DNA of 64,000 nucleotides from PHAA01 sp964457945 (GTDB taxonomy: Bacteria; Bacillota; Syntrophomonadia; Syntrophomonadales; Syntrophomonadaceae): positions 1-64,000 of the forward strand of contig CAYWFX010000003.1 of NCBI GenBank assembly GCA_964457945.1. Direction: 5' to 3'. Position numbers and translations under genes: made by a program. Shown here in pieces: positions 26,630-35,149 of this stretch. Under the pieces are notes generated by a model. The model was not told the origin of the DNA and searched no databases. It saw only the letters and a list, made by a program, of their open reading frames with translations. The number at the start of each line of letters is the position of its first letter. Position 1 is the stretch's first letter.

Positions 26630-26823
26630 CTATTATCACCTCCAAAACAAATATAGATTACGTTTCATTTAGCAAAAAATTTTTAATAGTTATGAAGTGA
26701 ATCGTATTGCCATTTTATCCGATAATCTTTTCCAAAGCATCAAAAGAAATCCATACCTTAGCAGTATGATATTGGGATGGGCCCAAGCTTAAACGCGCAA
26801 GAGCAAGAACCGAACCTGCTTGC

Positions 26824-27282
26824 CTACAAGCATTTTCTCACGAATTCAATTGGGTGCATGGTGCGTTTAGCTGTCTCTTCAATAGATAATCCTTGTTTCA
26901 AAAAGCTTTTAATGACTGATTCCATGCTGTCACCTACCTCAATCATATGCATATCAGGGTCATAAAAACGGATGACACGTTGACCCCAATCATATTCTTT
27001 TACATCGTGAACACACTTAATTTCAGGGCGTTTTTTAAGATGTTTCACAAAGTCATCAAGATTCTCTTCTTCAAAATACAATTCAAAATTCTTTGAACAT
27101 TGAATCATATCATTTTTGTCGAAGCCAACCAATTCTGCAAAACCTTCCTGTATGGTAAAAGGCCCCTCAAATGTAACACAGATTCCGAAATCAAGTACGA
27201 TTTGTTGATGAAGAACCTCCTGGTAAAAAGTTTTCGAAACTTCAATATTATTTACAGCAATAAGTGGACCGGTAAATTTCAT
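26824..27282 (-). CDS. glyoxalase/bleomycin-resistance (VOC) family protein
   Basis: 152 residues; ATG at 27280-27282 with AAAGGAGAG upstream. It has the VOC domain order (PLIAVNNIEVSKTFYQEVLHQ, then VIRFYDPDMHMIEVGD). The C-terminal 25 residues (LSIEETAKRTMHPIEFVRKCL) look like an added helix-turn-helix seen in some members. Probably metal-dependent with an unknown small substrate. Downstream of an AraC gene on the same strand. Confidence 0.85.
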   Translation of the reverse strand: MKFTGPLIAVNNIEVSKTFYQEVLHQQIVLDFGICVTFEGPFTIQEGFAELVGFDKNDMIQCSKNFELYFEEENLDDFVKHLKKRPEIKCVHDVKEYDWGQRVIRFYDPDMHMIEVGDSMESVIKSFLKQGLSIEETAKRTMHPIEFVRKCL

Positions 27283-27332
27283 GTTCTCTCTCCTTTGCAA
27301 ATATTTATTTTAAATACCGCCGTAATTATATA

Positions 27333-28157
27333 TCAGAATTTAAATGGTTCATTGTAAAATTCAGACATGCTTTCTAGATATTTTTTTGGAGTTATACCAC
27401 ATATAGATTTAAAAGTATGTATAAAATGAGCCTGATCGTAGAATTCTGCTGTTTGAGCAATATCTACAGTTGGGTAATGTCCGCCACTCAATTTCTTCAG
27501 CACATGATTGATTCTTACAATTTTCGAAAAGGTTTTAACATTTATGCCTAGATAATCATTAAAAAGCCGGTTTAGATGTCTGTCACTGTAAAATTCCATA
27601 TTTGCAAGTTGTTTAACGGATAAACAGCCTTCGTACTGATTTATATTCGCTATTGCAGAAACTAAAACTTGTGGCAAAACTCTGTTTTGCATATAGGATA
27701 ATAGAATTAAGTTAAGCATATCTATAAAGCTGCTGAGGTTTTTGGCGCTTTCGAAAGCATTGGCAACAAATGTATGTAATCGACTGTCTATTTGCCATAT
27801 CGGCATCTGCAAATCTGTCAAATCGGTTTGCTTTATTCCCGTAAGAGAAAACAGTCCGCCTGGCAGAAATTCTATAAATAGCCGCATGGGGCAACTGTTC
27901 ACATCGTTTTTCACAATATAGGTTTTGGTGGTTGCTCCCCATAATGTGCTGGTTAAGGAGTAACCATCATAGGTGAAAATCAAACAGCCGCTTGCATCAG
28001 GAATCAACGTTAGACTGTCCGGCACAGCATTATTGCCTGCAAAAGAGATGGTATAGTGCGCAACGTATCCGCAAAGTGCTTGACTGGGCGCAATATAGAT
28101 TTGATTTGGTGTGCGCAGCATGACATGTTGTGCTGTATCTTTAAATCTCGACATCAC
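27333..28157 (-). CDS. AraC family transcriptional regulator
   Basis: 274 residues; a GTG at 28157 or the next codon ATG may start it, both served by AGAGGTG. The N-terminal 150 residues are a DUF6597-like sensor, and the C-terminal AraC domain has two helix-turn-helix units (SVKQLANMEFYSDRHLNRLF and VDIAQTAEFYDQAHFIHTFK). A VOC gene lies 50 bases downstream and may be its target. Confidence 0.9.
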   Translation of the reverse strand: MMSRFKDTAQHVMLRTPNQIYIAPSQALCGYVAHYTISFAGNNAVPDSLTLIPDASGCLIFTYDGYSLTSTLWGATTKTYIVKNDVNSCPMRLFIEFLPGGLFSLTGIKQTDLTDLQMPIWQIDSRLHTFVANAFESAKNLSSFIDMLNLILLSYMQNRVLPQVLVSAIANINQYEGCLSVKQLANMEFYSDRHLNRLFNDYLGINVKTFSKIVRINHVLKKLSGGHYPTVDIAQTAEFYDQAHFIHTFKSICGITPKKYLESMSEFYNEPFKF

Positions 28158-28174
28158 AGATATTCACCTCTTGA

Positions 28175-28200
28175 AACATAGGGACGTTCTTTTTGTTTTC
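28175..28200. repeat. REP-like fragment
   Basis: AGGGACGTTCTTTTTGTTTTC matches the GGGGACGGTTCTTTTGCC core flanking the RAYT transposase at 47.3 kb, and lies right after a RAYT remnant. Confidence 0.5.
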
Positions 28201-28206
28201 TTCTGG

Positions 28207-28351
28207 CTACGCCTTAAAAACGGAATTTAGGCTAAGTCCCGTAACTCTTGCGATTTGTCGCAGCGATACTCCATCAACTTCCTTGATTTTCCTCAGTATC
28301 TCATTGCATTTCTCTTTATCCAGAACACTTGGGTGTGAAATAACATCGATG
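28207..28351 (-). pseudogene. C-terminal remnant of a RAYT transposase
   Basis: The minus frame ending in TAG at 28207-28209 reads HPSVLDKEKCNEILRKIKEV, then DGVSLRQIARVTGLSLNSVF. This is the C-terminal helix-turn-helix seen on REP-associated tyrosine transposases; compare SLSQRTIARLLGINKNTV in the complete gene at 47331. It has no start codon, no HUH motif and begins right at the dgt stop codon. A REP-like fragment follows, as expected for a decayed element. Confidence 0.7.
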
Positions 28352-29533
28352 TTATTCTGTTAGTGTTAACCCGTATCGTTGGGGTAAAAAATTCTCCTTA
28401 AAGGTATTTAGGAAATAGTCGTCTGTCATACCAGCAATATAGTCTATTATTATCCGAGCTTCTGGTGTTTGCTTTCGGAAATTATCATTCAGGATATTGG
28501 GACAATCCTTAAATATTCTCGAGGTCGTTTTACCTTGTTTAACATCATCAAGGAAAGTCTCAAACATCAACCTGAACATCTTTTCAATTTTAGCATTTTG
28601 CTGTTGTTTTACAGGAGCAAAATAGATAGTCTGATAATTAAAGTCTAGCAGTGATTTGAGCGCTTCTAGAACATGAGGTGAAATGCTTAGATAAGGTCGT
28701 TCTATACTGTTTTTAACCAAATCGCGAACTAGACTATCAATTATATCACGGTTCGAATTGCCAAGGACATCTGATACATTATCCGGGATCTCATCCCTAG
28801 CAATCAATTTTACCGTGATGGCATCTTCTATATCACGACCAACATACGCAATAACATCACATATTCGAACAACACAACCTTCTAGCGTAAATGGCTTTAA
28901 TTCTTTCCCATAGTCAGCTTCAGTAAAACATCGATGGTATTCTTTGAGAAAATCATTTCCTGTTTTGATAGGAGCTGGGCAATATTGCTCGGAAATAGAC
29001 TCGCCATTATGGCACAGAATTCCATCCAAAACCTGAAGTGAAAGATTCCACCCCTGACCACTGTTTTCCAATTCCGTCAGAAATCGTACACTCTGTGCAT
29101 TATGCCGGAAATAGCCTATCCCCTGTTCTTCACAAATCCGGTTTAGATATTTTTCCCCATCATGGCCAAAAGGCGTATGGCCGATATCGTGCCCAAGAGC
29201 AATTGCCTCAATTAAATCTTCATTTAATCTTAGAAAGCGACCAATCGTTCTAGCTATTTTAGATACTAGTTGAACATGAAGAACTCGATGGGTTATATGA
29301 TCATTTTCAAAAAGGAAAAAAACCTGAGTTTTATCAATATAGCGACTATAGGCAAGAGAATGAATAATCCTGTCTGTATCATGAAAAAAGGCGGGTCTAA
29401 CATTTATTGAATCAGGAATACTCTCAGGTTTAAAACGAATGGCTACTTGATTTGGGCAAGCATATCGGGAAAGAGTTAACCTTTCTCGTTCCTCATTATT
29501 TTCTATAATTTGTTGCTCCCAAGTAGCAGGCAT
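28352..29533 (-). CDS. dgt: dGTP triphosphohydrolase-like protein
   Basis: 393 residues. The HD phosphohydrolase motif is clear (HRVLHVQLVSKIARTIGR, IALGHDIGHTPFGHDGE), followed by YADYGKELK-type and RICDVIAYVGRDIEDA segments. It matches deoxyguanosinetriphosphate triphosphohydrolases, which remove triphosphate from dNTPs and so shape the nucleotide pool. ATG with GGGGAAGATACA upstream, a moderate site. Confidence 0.88.
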   Translation of the reverse strand: MPATWEQQIIENNEERERLTLSRYACPNQVAIRFKPESIPDSINVRPAFFHDTDRIIHSLAYSRYIDKTQVFFLFENDHITHRVLHVQLVSKIARTIGRFLRLNEDLIEAIALGHDIGHTPFGHDGEKYLNRICEEQGIGYFRHNAQSVRFLTELENSGQGWNLSLQVLDGILCHNGESISEQYCPAPIKTGNDFLKEYHRCFTEADYGKELKPFTLEGCVVRICDVIAYVGRDIEDAITVKLIARDEIPDNVSDVLGNSNRDIIDSLVRDLVKNSIERPYLSISPHVLEALKSLLDFNYQTIYFAPVKQQQNAKIEKMFRLMFETFLDDVKQGKTTSRIFKDCPNILNDNFRKQTPEARIIIDYIAGMTDDYFLNTFKENFLPQRYGLTLTE

Positions 29534-29640
29534 TGTATCTTCCCCTTTGCAATATAATTCTTAATATCCATTCTATCTTTCGCCATTATTTACCATAATC
29601 CTTTAAGGCTAATTTGAAAAATTATTTTTACTCCAATAAA

Positions 29641-29684
29641 AACGGGCCAAAATCAAAACTCTGTTGATTCTAGCCCGTTCATTT
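29641..29684 (-). terminator. terminator after MerR gene
   Basis: AACGGGC (29641-29647) pairs with GCCCGTT (29673-29679) with an inner AATCAA/TTGATT pairing. The minus strand ends in GTTTTTATT. The hairpin resembles the one at 40937-40967. Confidence 0.75.
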
Positions 29685-29742
29685 TTATATACAATATATT
29701 CTGTGTCCATGAGGGTATAGTCATTCCTCCCCTACTCATTCC

Positions 29743-30561
29743 CTACTTTCCCGGCTCGACGGGGATTAGAATTTGGGTTACCAGTTGTTCCGGGGGGGTA
29801 GTGGATGGGTCGTTAAGAGATACCTCGCGGGTGGGGAACTGAGCTTTGTAGCCGTTTTCATTTAACCAAGCCATAACCGCCTCATAAGCATTTTCTAACC
29901 CGTCATATGGTCCTACATACGTACAGCCAGCCACCAGTATTGCTGGCAGTATGTTGTTGGCCAGATCAGGATCAGCCACCGGCCACGCTGCTTCGACATC
30001 TACGCGTTCCGGATTAAAAGATTCCTCGTAAAAATTATCATGGTAAAGAATCACTGGAGCGCCAGCACAGACCCCACCCTTGGCAAGCAGCTCTTCCAAT
30101 AGTCCTCGTAAAAGCAATGGCAGCTCGTGATGAAAATCGGTCAACACTTTTCTCGATGAATAAACCATAGTTTCTTGAACATTCTGTAAACGAATATCAT
30201 AACCTTGCGTATCGTTCATTTTTCTCGCCTCCAAAGATTTTCTCCATCCGGCCAGTCTCACCAGACGATGATTAATGGTACTCAGCTGTTCCATGAGCGA
30301 GGATCTGTGTTCTTCCAGCACATTTGCTATCTCCTCTGGCTGGCTGCCCTGTTCCACGATGCTTTTGATCGTTTTCAGCGGAATCCCCAGATCTTTCATG
30401 AATAGAATGCCCTTGACCGTGTCAACCTGTTCCCGTGAATAATAGCGGTACTGATTGTAATCATCCACCTTCGCTGGGATTAGCAGCCCTATCTTCTCAT
30501 AGTGACGCAAGGCCTTGGCTGAAACCTGACATATTCTAGAAAACTGGCCGATGGTATACAT
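29743..30561 (-). CDS. MerR family regulator with GyrI-like effector domain
   Basis: 272 residues: N-terminal MerR winged helix (YTIGQFSRICQVSAKALRHYEKIGL), coiled-coil dimer helix near residues 80-115, then a GyrI-like/AraC-type effector-binding domain (VLTDFHHELPLLL to LVTQILIPVEP). This is the BmrR/TipA-like plan for binding drug-like molecules. AAGGAGTGG precedes the ATG. Its own promoter shows the 19-bp spacer typical of MerR control. Confidence 0.92.
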   Translation of the reverse strand: MYTIGQFSRICQVSAKALRHYEKIGLLIPAKVDDYNQYRYYSREQVDTVKGILFMKDLGIPLKTIKSIVEQGSQPEEIANVLEEHRSSLMEQLSTINHRLVRLAGWRKSLEARKMNDTQGYDIRLQNVQETMVYSSRKVLTDFHHELPLLLRGLLEELLAKGGVCAGAPVILYHDNFYEESFNPERVDVEAAWPVADPDLANNILPAILVAGCTYVGPYDGLENAYEAVMAWLNENGYKAQFPTREVSLNDPSTTPPEQLVTQILIPVEPGK

Positions 30562-30579
30562 TTATTAACATCCACTCCT

Positions 30580-30628
30580 TTGCACCGGTGCAATTATAGT
30601 CTAAAGCTTACCCCAGGAGCAAAGTCAA
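30580..30628 (-). promoter_or_regulatory. MerR-type promoter with 19-bp spacer
   Basis: On the minus strand TTGACT (30623-30628) and TAGACT (30598-30603) are 19 bases apart, the stretched spacing that MerR proteins remodel. The spacer holds the partial dyad GCTTACCCCAGGAGC (30606-30620). Next to it is a perfect 14-bp palindrome TTGCACCGGTGCAA (30580-30593). Confidence 0.65.
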
Positions 30629-30788
30629 GGGATAATGAAGCACAATATTTTTAATATAATTATCAGCTATAATCGGCTGCAGATGTAAAAAAACTATTAA
30701 TTAATTTTATTTTTTTAAATAATGGAGGATTATGGATTAAAAAGGATAATACATTAAGTAAATAGATATATAAAGGGGTGTATTGCAT

Positions 30789-32273
30789 ATGACAAATATT
30801 GCCATCATTGGTGGGGGTAAGGGCGGCAGCTTGATGTTGGGAACATTTAGCGAGCTTGAGGAATTTAATATCCATGGAATCTGTGATATTAATCCTGAAT
30901 CTCCAGGAATGAAGTTAGCTCAAGCATTGAACGTCCCTATATTTACGGTTTTGGAGGAAATGTTGCAGCAGCCCAGATTGGATTTTATTATTGAAGCGAC
31001 CGGGAGTGAACGGGTCCGGGAGCAAGCTTTAAAATTAAAACCACCTGGTGCCACTCTAATCGAATCCAGTGTTGCCAATGTGATGATGACATGTATGGAA
31101 GGCCACGAGAAAAAACTGAAACAGGTTCGCAGCAAAAAGGAATCATTTCGTACCTCCGCCAGTTTCCTTATTCAGACTTATGGCAAGGATGGCGTTATCT
31201 ATTTTACTACCGATACGAACAGCTATGATTTCGTTGAAAACCATAACATTAGCCTCCACGGGATCAAAGTTGGAGAGCGATTAGTTCAAGGAGGAGCCAT
31301 AGAACGCTGTATTAAGGCACGAAATCCGATATCTCAGGGAATCGATAAAAGCATATATGGAACCAGGCTTCATCTGTGGGTAGCACCTATCTTTGAGGAC
31401 GATGACGATAATAGACCGGTCGTAGGTACTTACGGAGTATTTTCTCCCCAATTGCATCCTATAGAAAAAGCCTTTGATGTGTTTGCTCCCATTATTATAG
31501 AGTCCCAAGCCGAAGGAGCATGGGTTGGGCTGGCCGATCTTGAGAATATCATTAAGACAATGGGATCGGAAAAATTTGATTTAAAAGATAAAAAAGCAGG
31601 CACCCCTTTGGTGGAGAATGACATATCTGATCACGCCATGAAAAAGAGACAAAGGGTTCAATTGAACATTCGCACCAAAAAACTGGGACACATACGAACT
31701 TTGGGTATTCCTCTGTTTGATGAAGCAACTGGCGATTTGGTTGGTACGTTTGCCATTACGACACCCCGTAATCTGGCCTACGACCTCATTGACATGGCTG
31801 AAAAAATTAACACCAGCACTGGAAATATGTCTAACGTTATGCAGGAAATAGCTGCGTCAGCAGGTGACATTAATACTACCGAAGGGCAGCTGGCTGAACG
31901 AATACAGGCCATCAAAAGAAATACGGAGAGTATCAGTAATGCTCTAGGTTTTACACGTAATGTAGCCAGTCAGACAAAAATGCTTGGATTGAACGCAGCT
32001 ATTGAAGCCGCCAGAGCAGGAGAACATGGTCGTGGATTCGGAGTGGTTGCTGAGGAGATAAGGAAACTGTCCGATCAGACAAAAGATGCAGCAGATAATA
32101 TAGGTACCCTAATTAAAGAAATTGAAAGCTTGGTAGAAACTACAGTCGATGCATCAAAAAGTACGGTTAAACAAAGCCAGGAACAGGCCGCAGCAACAGA
32201 AGAAGTATCGGCAACGGTTATGGAAATTGCTCAAATGGCAGAAAAGTTAATGGTACTTGCAAAAGCACTATAG
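30789..32273 (+). CDS. soluble methyl-accepting chemotaxis protein with N-terminal Rossmann domain
   Basis: 494 residues with no transmembrane helix. ATG at 30789 has AAAGGGGTG eight bases upstream. Residues 3-110 look like a dinucleotide-binding Rossmann fold (IAIIGGGKGGSLMLGTF, ICDINPES, LDFIIEATGS). Residues 110-330 form a PAS/double-sensor-like region (YGKDGVIYFTTDTN, GTYGVFSPQL). The MCP signalling hairpin follows, with tip MLGLNAAIEAARAGEHGRGF near residues 397-420. It likely reports cytoplasmic redox or nucleotide state to a CheA/CheW array. No chemotaxis gene is adjacent. Confidence 0.85.
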   Translation: MTNIAIIGGGKGGSLMLGTFSELEEFNIHGICDINPESPGMKLAQALNVPIFTVLEEMLQQPRLDFIIEATGSERVREQALKLKPPGATLIESSVANVMMTCMEGHEKKLKQVRSKKESFRTSASFLIQTYGKDGVIYFTTDTNSYDFVENHNISLHGIKVGERLVQGGAIERCIKARNPISQGIDKSIYGTRLHLWVAPIFEDDDDNRPVVGTYGVFSPQLHPIEKAFDVFAPIIIESQAEGAWVGLADLENIIKTMGSEKFDLKDKKAGTPLVENDISDHAMKKRQRVQLNIRTKKLGHIRTLGIPLFDEATGDLVGTFAITTPRNLAYDLIDMAEKINTSTGNMSNVMQEIAASAGDINTTEGQLAERIQAIKRNTESISNALGFTRNVASQTKMLGLNAAIEAARAGEHGRGFGVVAEEIRKLSDQTKDAADNIGTLIKEIESLVETTVDASKSTVKQSQEQAAATEEVSATVMEIAQMAEKLMVLAKAL

Positions 32274-32274
32274 C

Positions 32275-32310
32275 TGTTCACTTGTTATTATTATTAATAA
32301 CAAGTGAACA
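32275..32310 (+). terminator. perfect 16-bp hairpin
   Basis: TGTTCACTTGTTATTA (32275-32290), TTAT loop, and its exact complement (32295-32310), starting at the stop codon of the chemoreceptor gene. It lacks a long T-run. A second hairpin (AAGGCA...TGCCTT, 32331-32361) follows. Confidence 0.65.
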
Positions 32311-32442
32311 ATAACTAAATAAAATGATACTTAAGGCATAACCCGGTGGAGGTTGTGCCTTAATACTTCTTTGCATAAAGGATTTTATTGCCAAGTGGAC
32401 AAATATAGATTTTAACCAGTCGGGACTATATTAATAAAGTGT

Positions 32443-32688
32443 TTACTGTCTTGAGAATTCAGTATTTTTAAGATAATTTACCCGCAGGTAAATTCCGCTT
32501 AATCGGCCGATCATCAATCCTAGAATAATACACATTATTACATCTGCTATGACGCTTATTCTTAAGAACTCCCCAGCGAGTTCTTTTACAATGACTAGAA
32601 TTAAGATAAGGCCAAAGTAAATACGATCGAAGGAAATGGTAATAACCTCGAAAACGGAATGAACCTGCATTGGCACCAGTCTACTCAT
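32443..32688 (-). CDS. hypothetical small membrane protein
   Basis: 81 residues with two hydrophobic segments (IYFGLILILVIVKELAG and SVIADVIMCIILGLMIGRL). No good ribosome site precedes the start and no family is recognised. It may be a real small membrane protein or a chance frame in an AT-rich gap. Confidence 0.35.
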   Translation of the reverse strand: MSRLVPMQVHSVFEVITISFDRIYFGLILILVIVKELAGEFLRISVIADVIMCIILGLMIGRLSGIYLRVNYLKNTEFSRQ

Positions 32689-32820
32689 CCAAAATCCATT
32701 ATCATTTTATCTCACATTTAATATCCTGATTCTAAAAATATAATCACTTTCTACTTCGAAATTTGTTAGTGCTTGCAAAAAGGATGAAGTTGTTTTATGC
32801 TAGGTTCATGTTCGAACTAC

Positions 32821-32852
32821 GTTCAGTACTTTACCATGTACACATAAGTACT
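32821..32852. promoter_or_regulatory. inverted repeat upstream of TetR gene
   Basis: AGTACTT (32825-32831) and AAGTACT (32846-32852) form an inverted repeat 20 bases before the TetR ATG; flanking GTTC/GTTC copies extend the pattern. Candidate operator. Confidence 0.45.
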
Positions 32853-32871
32853 ATGTTCAAGGAGTGAAGAT

Positions 32872-33489
32872 ATGAATTCAAAAGAATTACCCAGTGGAAG
32901 CCGAGTTGAACGAAAAAAGGAAAAGACCAAACAAAAGATCATTACTATAGCAATGGAGTTGTTTAAGAAACAAGGTGTGGATGTTACTACCATGGAGCAA
33001 ATCGCCAATGAGGTCGACATTGCCAAAGGAACCTTGTACAATTATTTCCCGGTCAAGGAAGCTATAATTAGCGAATATATTCAGCTGAATTTCCAAGCAA
33101 ACAACTCTGAAAGAGTCCTCCAGTTCTCCAAGATGCCTGATACTCGCTCGCGCATGATATTAATTCTGAGTACGTTAATGGAAGGAGTGCAGGAGCAAAA
33201 GGAAATCTTTGAAAAGTACCTGGTTTATCAAATCCAGAATATGATTTCTGTTCACCGGAATGCAGGTGTGAAAAGCGGTATTAAACTACTGGCTAATGAG
33301 ATAATTATCCTCGGCCAAAAAGATGGCGAAATCAGGAGTGATTTACCCTTTGATATACTGATCGCCCTGTTTGAGTTTGTTTTTGTTGAAGTAGCGCAGG
33401 AGTTTTACATGAAACCGGAAACTTTCAATGCCCGCGAAACTATTGAAAGCTGCGTGGATCTTTTTATGAATGGCGCCAAACAAGAATGA
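32872..33489 (+). CDS. TetR/AcrR family transcriptional regulator
   Basis: 205 residues; AAGGAGTGAAG precedes the ATG. N-terminal helix-turn-helix DVTTMEQIANEVDIAKGTLYNYFPVKEAI, then an all-helical ligand domain. The esterase gene starts 42 bases downstream in the same direction, so the regulator probably controls that enzyme and itself. Confidence 0.92.
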   Translation: MNSKELPSGSRVERKKEKTKQKIITIAMELFKKQGVDVTTMEQIANEVDIAKGTLYNYFPVKEAIISEYIQLNFQANNSERVLQFSKMPDTRSRMILILSTLMEGVQEQKEIFEKYLVYQIQNMISVHRNAGVKSGIKLLANEIIILGQKDGEIRSDLPFDILIALFEFVFVEVAQEFYMKPETFNARETIESCVDLFMNGAKQE

Positions 33490-33530
33490 GTAATGATCAA
33501 AAGATATAAAATTTTAGGAGAGGATAAAGT

Positions 33531-34460
33531 ATGTTAAGTATAAGAGCTCGTCTCTGCAAATTCTTATTGCAAAACCGCAATTTGTTACGTTTACGCCCGA
33601 AAAGAGAAATCATTGATTGGAATAATTATGAATCGATACTTCGTTTCCGCCAAGATGTTGAAGATGGTGCTGGGAAATTCGGCAAGCTGCCGGCTGGGAT
33701 CGAAGTATCGCCTGTCACCATTGCTGATATATCGGCTGAATGGATTTTGCCTACTCCAGCGAGGAAAGACCAAGTGATGCTTTATTTTCATGGTGGCGGG
33801 TATGTGTCGGGTACCTGCCGGGCTCACCGGTCTATTGCTGCCAAGTTTGTTAAAGGCAGTGGGATTGGTGCACTGTTGTTTGAGTACCGTTTGGCTCCCG
33901 AACATCCTTTTCCTGCTGCACTGGAGGATTCGTTGACAACGTATCGCTGGTTATTGGAACAGGGTGTATCACCCTCTCACATAGTATTTATTGGAGATTC
34001 GGCTGGGGGTGGTTTAGCTCTAGCCACGTTACTTGCCCTCCGGGATCAAGGTATTCCCCTGCCTGCAGGAGCAGTGGCGTACTCTCCCGTTACCGATCAT
34101 AAGTGCACTGGCGATTCCTACCAAACAAATGCCAAGGTGTGTCTGGCTCCTGAGGGGATGGGCCCCGCTTGCGGCAGACATTATGCCGGAGATAATGACC
34201 TGGGATTACCGTATATATCTCCTCTTTATGGGGATCTTCATGGACTCCCGCCTCTACTCATCTATGTGGGTGGAGATGAAACCCTGCTCGATGACTCGAC
34301 ACGATTTGCAGAAAAAGCGAAAGTTGCAGGTGTAGACGTCAAATTGAACGTTGGGGAGGGTTTGTTTCATTGCTATCCTGCAGTTACCCCCTTTTTTCCG
34401 GAGGCTCAGCAAGCAATGAATGAGATTTGTGCTTTTATTAAAACACACATCAACAATTAA
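33531..34460 (+). CDS. alpha/beta hydrolase, hormone-sensitive lipase type
   Basis: 309 residues. The HSL-family motif HGGGYVSGT forms the oxyanion hole and GDSAGGGLAL holds the nucleophile Ser; Asp in YVGGDETLLDDS and His in GLFHCYP complete the triad. Such enzymes hydrolyse short-chain acyl esters or lactones inside the cell. AGGAGAGG precedes the ATG. Operon with the TetR gene. Confidence 0.92.
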   Translation: MLSIRARLCKFLLQNRNLLRLRPKREIIDWNNYESILRFRQDVEDGAGKFGKLPAGIEVSPVTIADISAEWILPTPARKDQVMLYFHGGGYVSGTCRAHRSIAAKFVKGSGIGALLFEYRLAPEHPFPAALEDSLTTYRWLLEQGVSPSHIVFIGDSAGGGLALATLLALRDQGIPLPAGAVAYSPVTDHKCTGDSYQTNAKVCLAPEGMGPACGRHYAGDNDLGLPYISPLYGDLHGLPPLLIYVGGDETLLDDSTRFAEKAKVAGVDVKLNVGEGLFHCYPAVTPFFPEAQQAMNEICAFIKTHINN

Positions 34461-34694
34461 ATTGCGTAATTAGGGATAAGTGGTTCTATGATGTCATATA
34501 TCACAATCAGAAAATTGCATTTATTATTGTAACATTATAAACAAAATGATAAAATGTTTGTGTAATTATAAACCAACATATTATTTGTCTATCTCCAAAC
34601 AGCGAAATTATTATAACTGGAGGAATTAAAATCCTGATTTACTCAAGACAATGAAGTCTCGGATGAAAAAAATATGCAAGGAGCGTGTTTAAAA

Positions 34695-35087
34695 ATGGAT
34701 ATTTCTGAGCTCTTTAGAAATGCTTCGCCCGAAGAATTGAAAAATGGATATGTGAAAGTAGATGATTATTATATATGTTTGCTCTGTGGAAAGAAAGTCG
34801 AAAAAGACAGTACCTATAACGTCGGAACTTCTTCCGTGTCAGGGAAGAAGTATATGCAGGACCATGTGGCAAAATCCCATGGGTCTAAGTTTGAATACTT
34901 AGTTTATTTGGATAAAATGCAACAGGTAGTCTGCCGTTTTGAGATCAACCGATTCTATAATGAGAAAGAAGTAAATGCAATAGTAAAAGAGGTCGATGAG
35001 GATTATGTAACCTTGAGAAGGTATTTAATTGATTTTGGCTTTATGGACCGAAAGACTGATGGAAGTCAATATTGGCTAAAGCAGTAG
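34695..35087 (+). CDS. DUF2087 domain protein
   Basis: 130 residues; ATG at 34695, ribosome site AAGGAGC. The first half has a zinc-finger-like CLLCGKK with two later His (DHVAKSHG). The second half matches DUF2087, usually found in regulators (RFYNEKEVNAIVKEVDEDYVTLRRYLIDFGFMDRKTDGSQYWL). Probably a DNA- or RNA-linked regulator of unknown target. Confidence 0.78.
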   Translation: MDISELFRNASPEELKNGYVKVDDYYICLLCGKKVEKDSTYNVGTSSVSGKKYMQDHVAKSHGSKFEYLVYLDKMQQVVCRFEINRFYNEKEVNAIVKEVDEDYVTLRRYLIDFGFMDRKTDGSQYWLKQ

Positions 35088-35092
35088 GTGGC

Positions 35093-35122
35093 AAGGGGAC
35101 AGGGTTATCGACAACATTAACT
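35093..35122 (+). repeat. direct repeat, left copy (flanks LysE gene)
   Basis: AAGGGGACAGGGTTATCGAC followed by AACATTAACT. A close copy is at 35931-35962; the pair brackets the LysE gene. Confidence 0.6.
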
Positions 35123-35149
35123 CTTTTGTATCTCCTTAATTGCTCTCTG

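Noticed and set aside
26695..26823. 35-codon open frame after the VOC gene on the minus strand
   Set aside because: It has no start or ribosome site and no recognisable family; could be a gene scrap but evidence is too thin.
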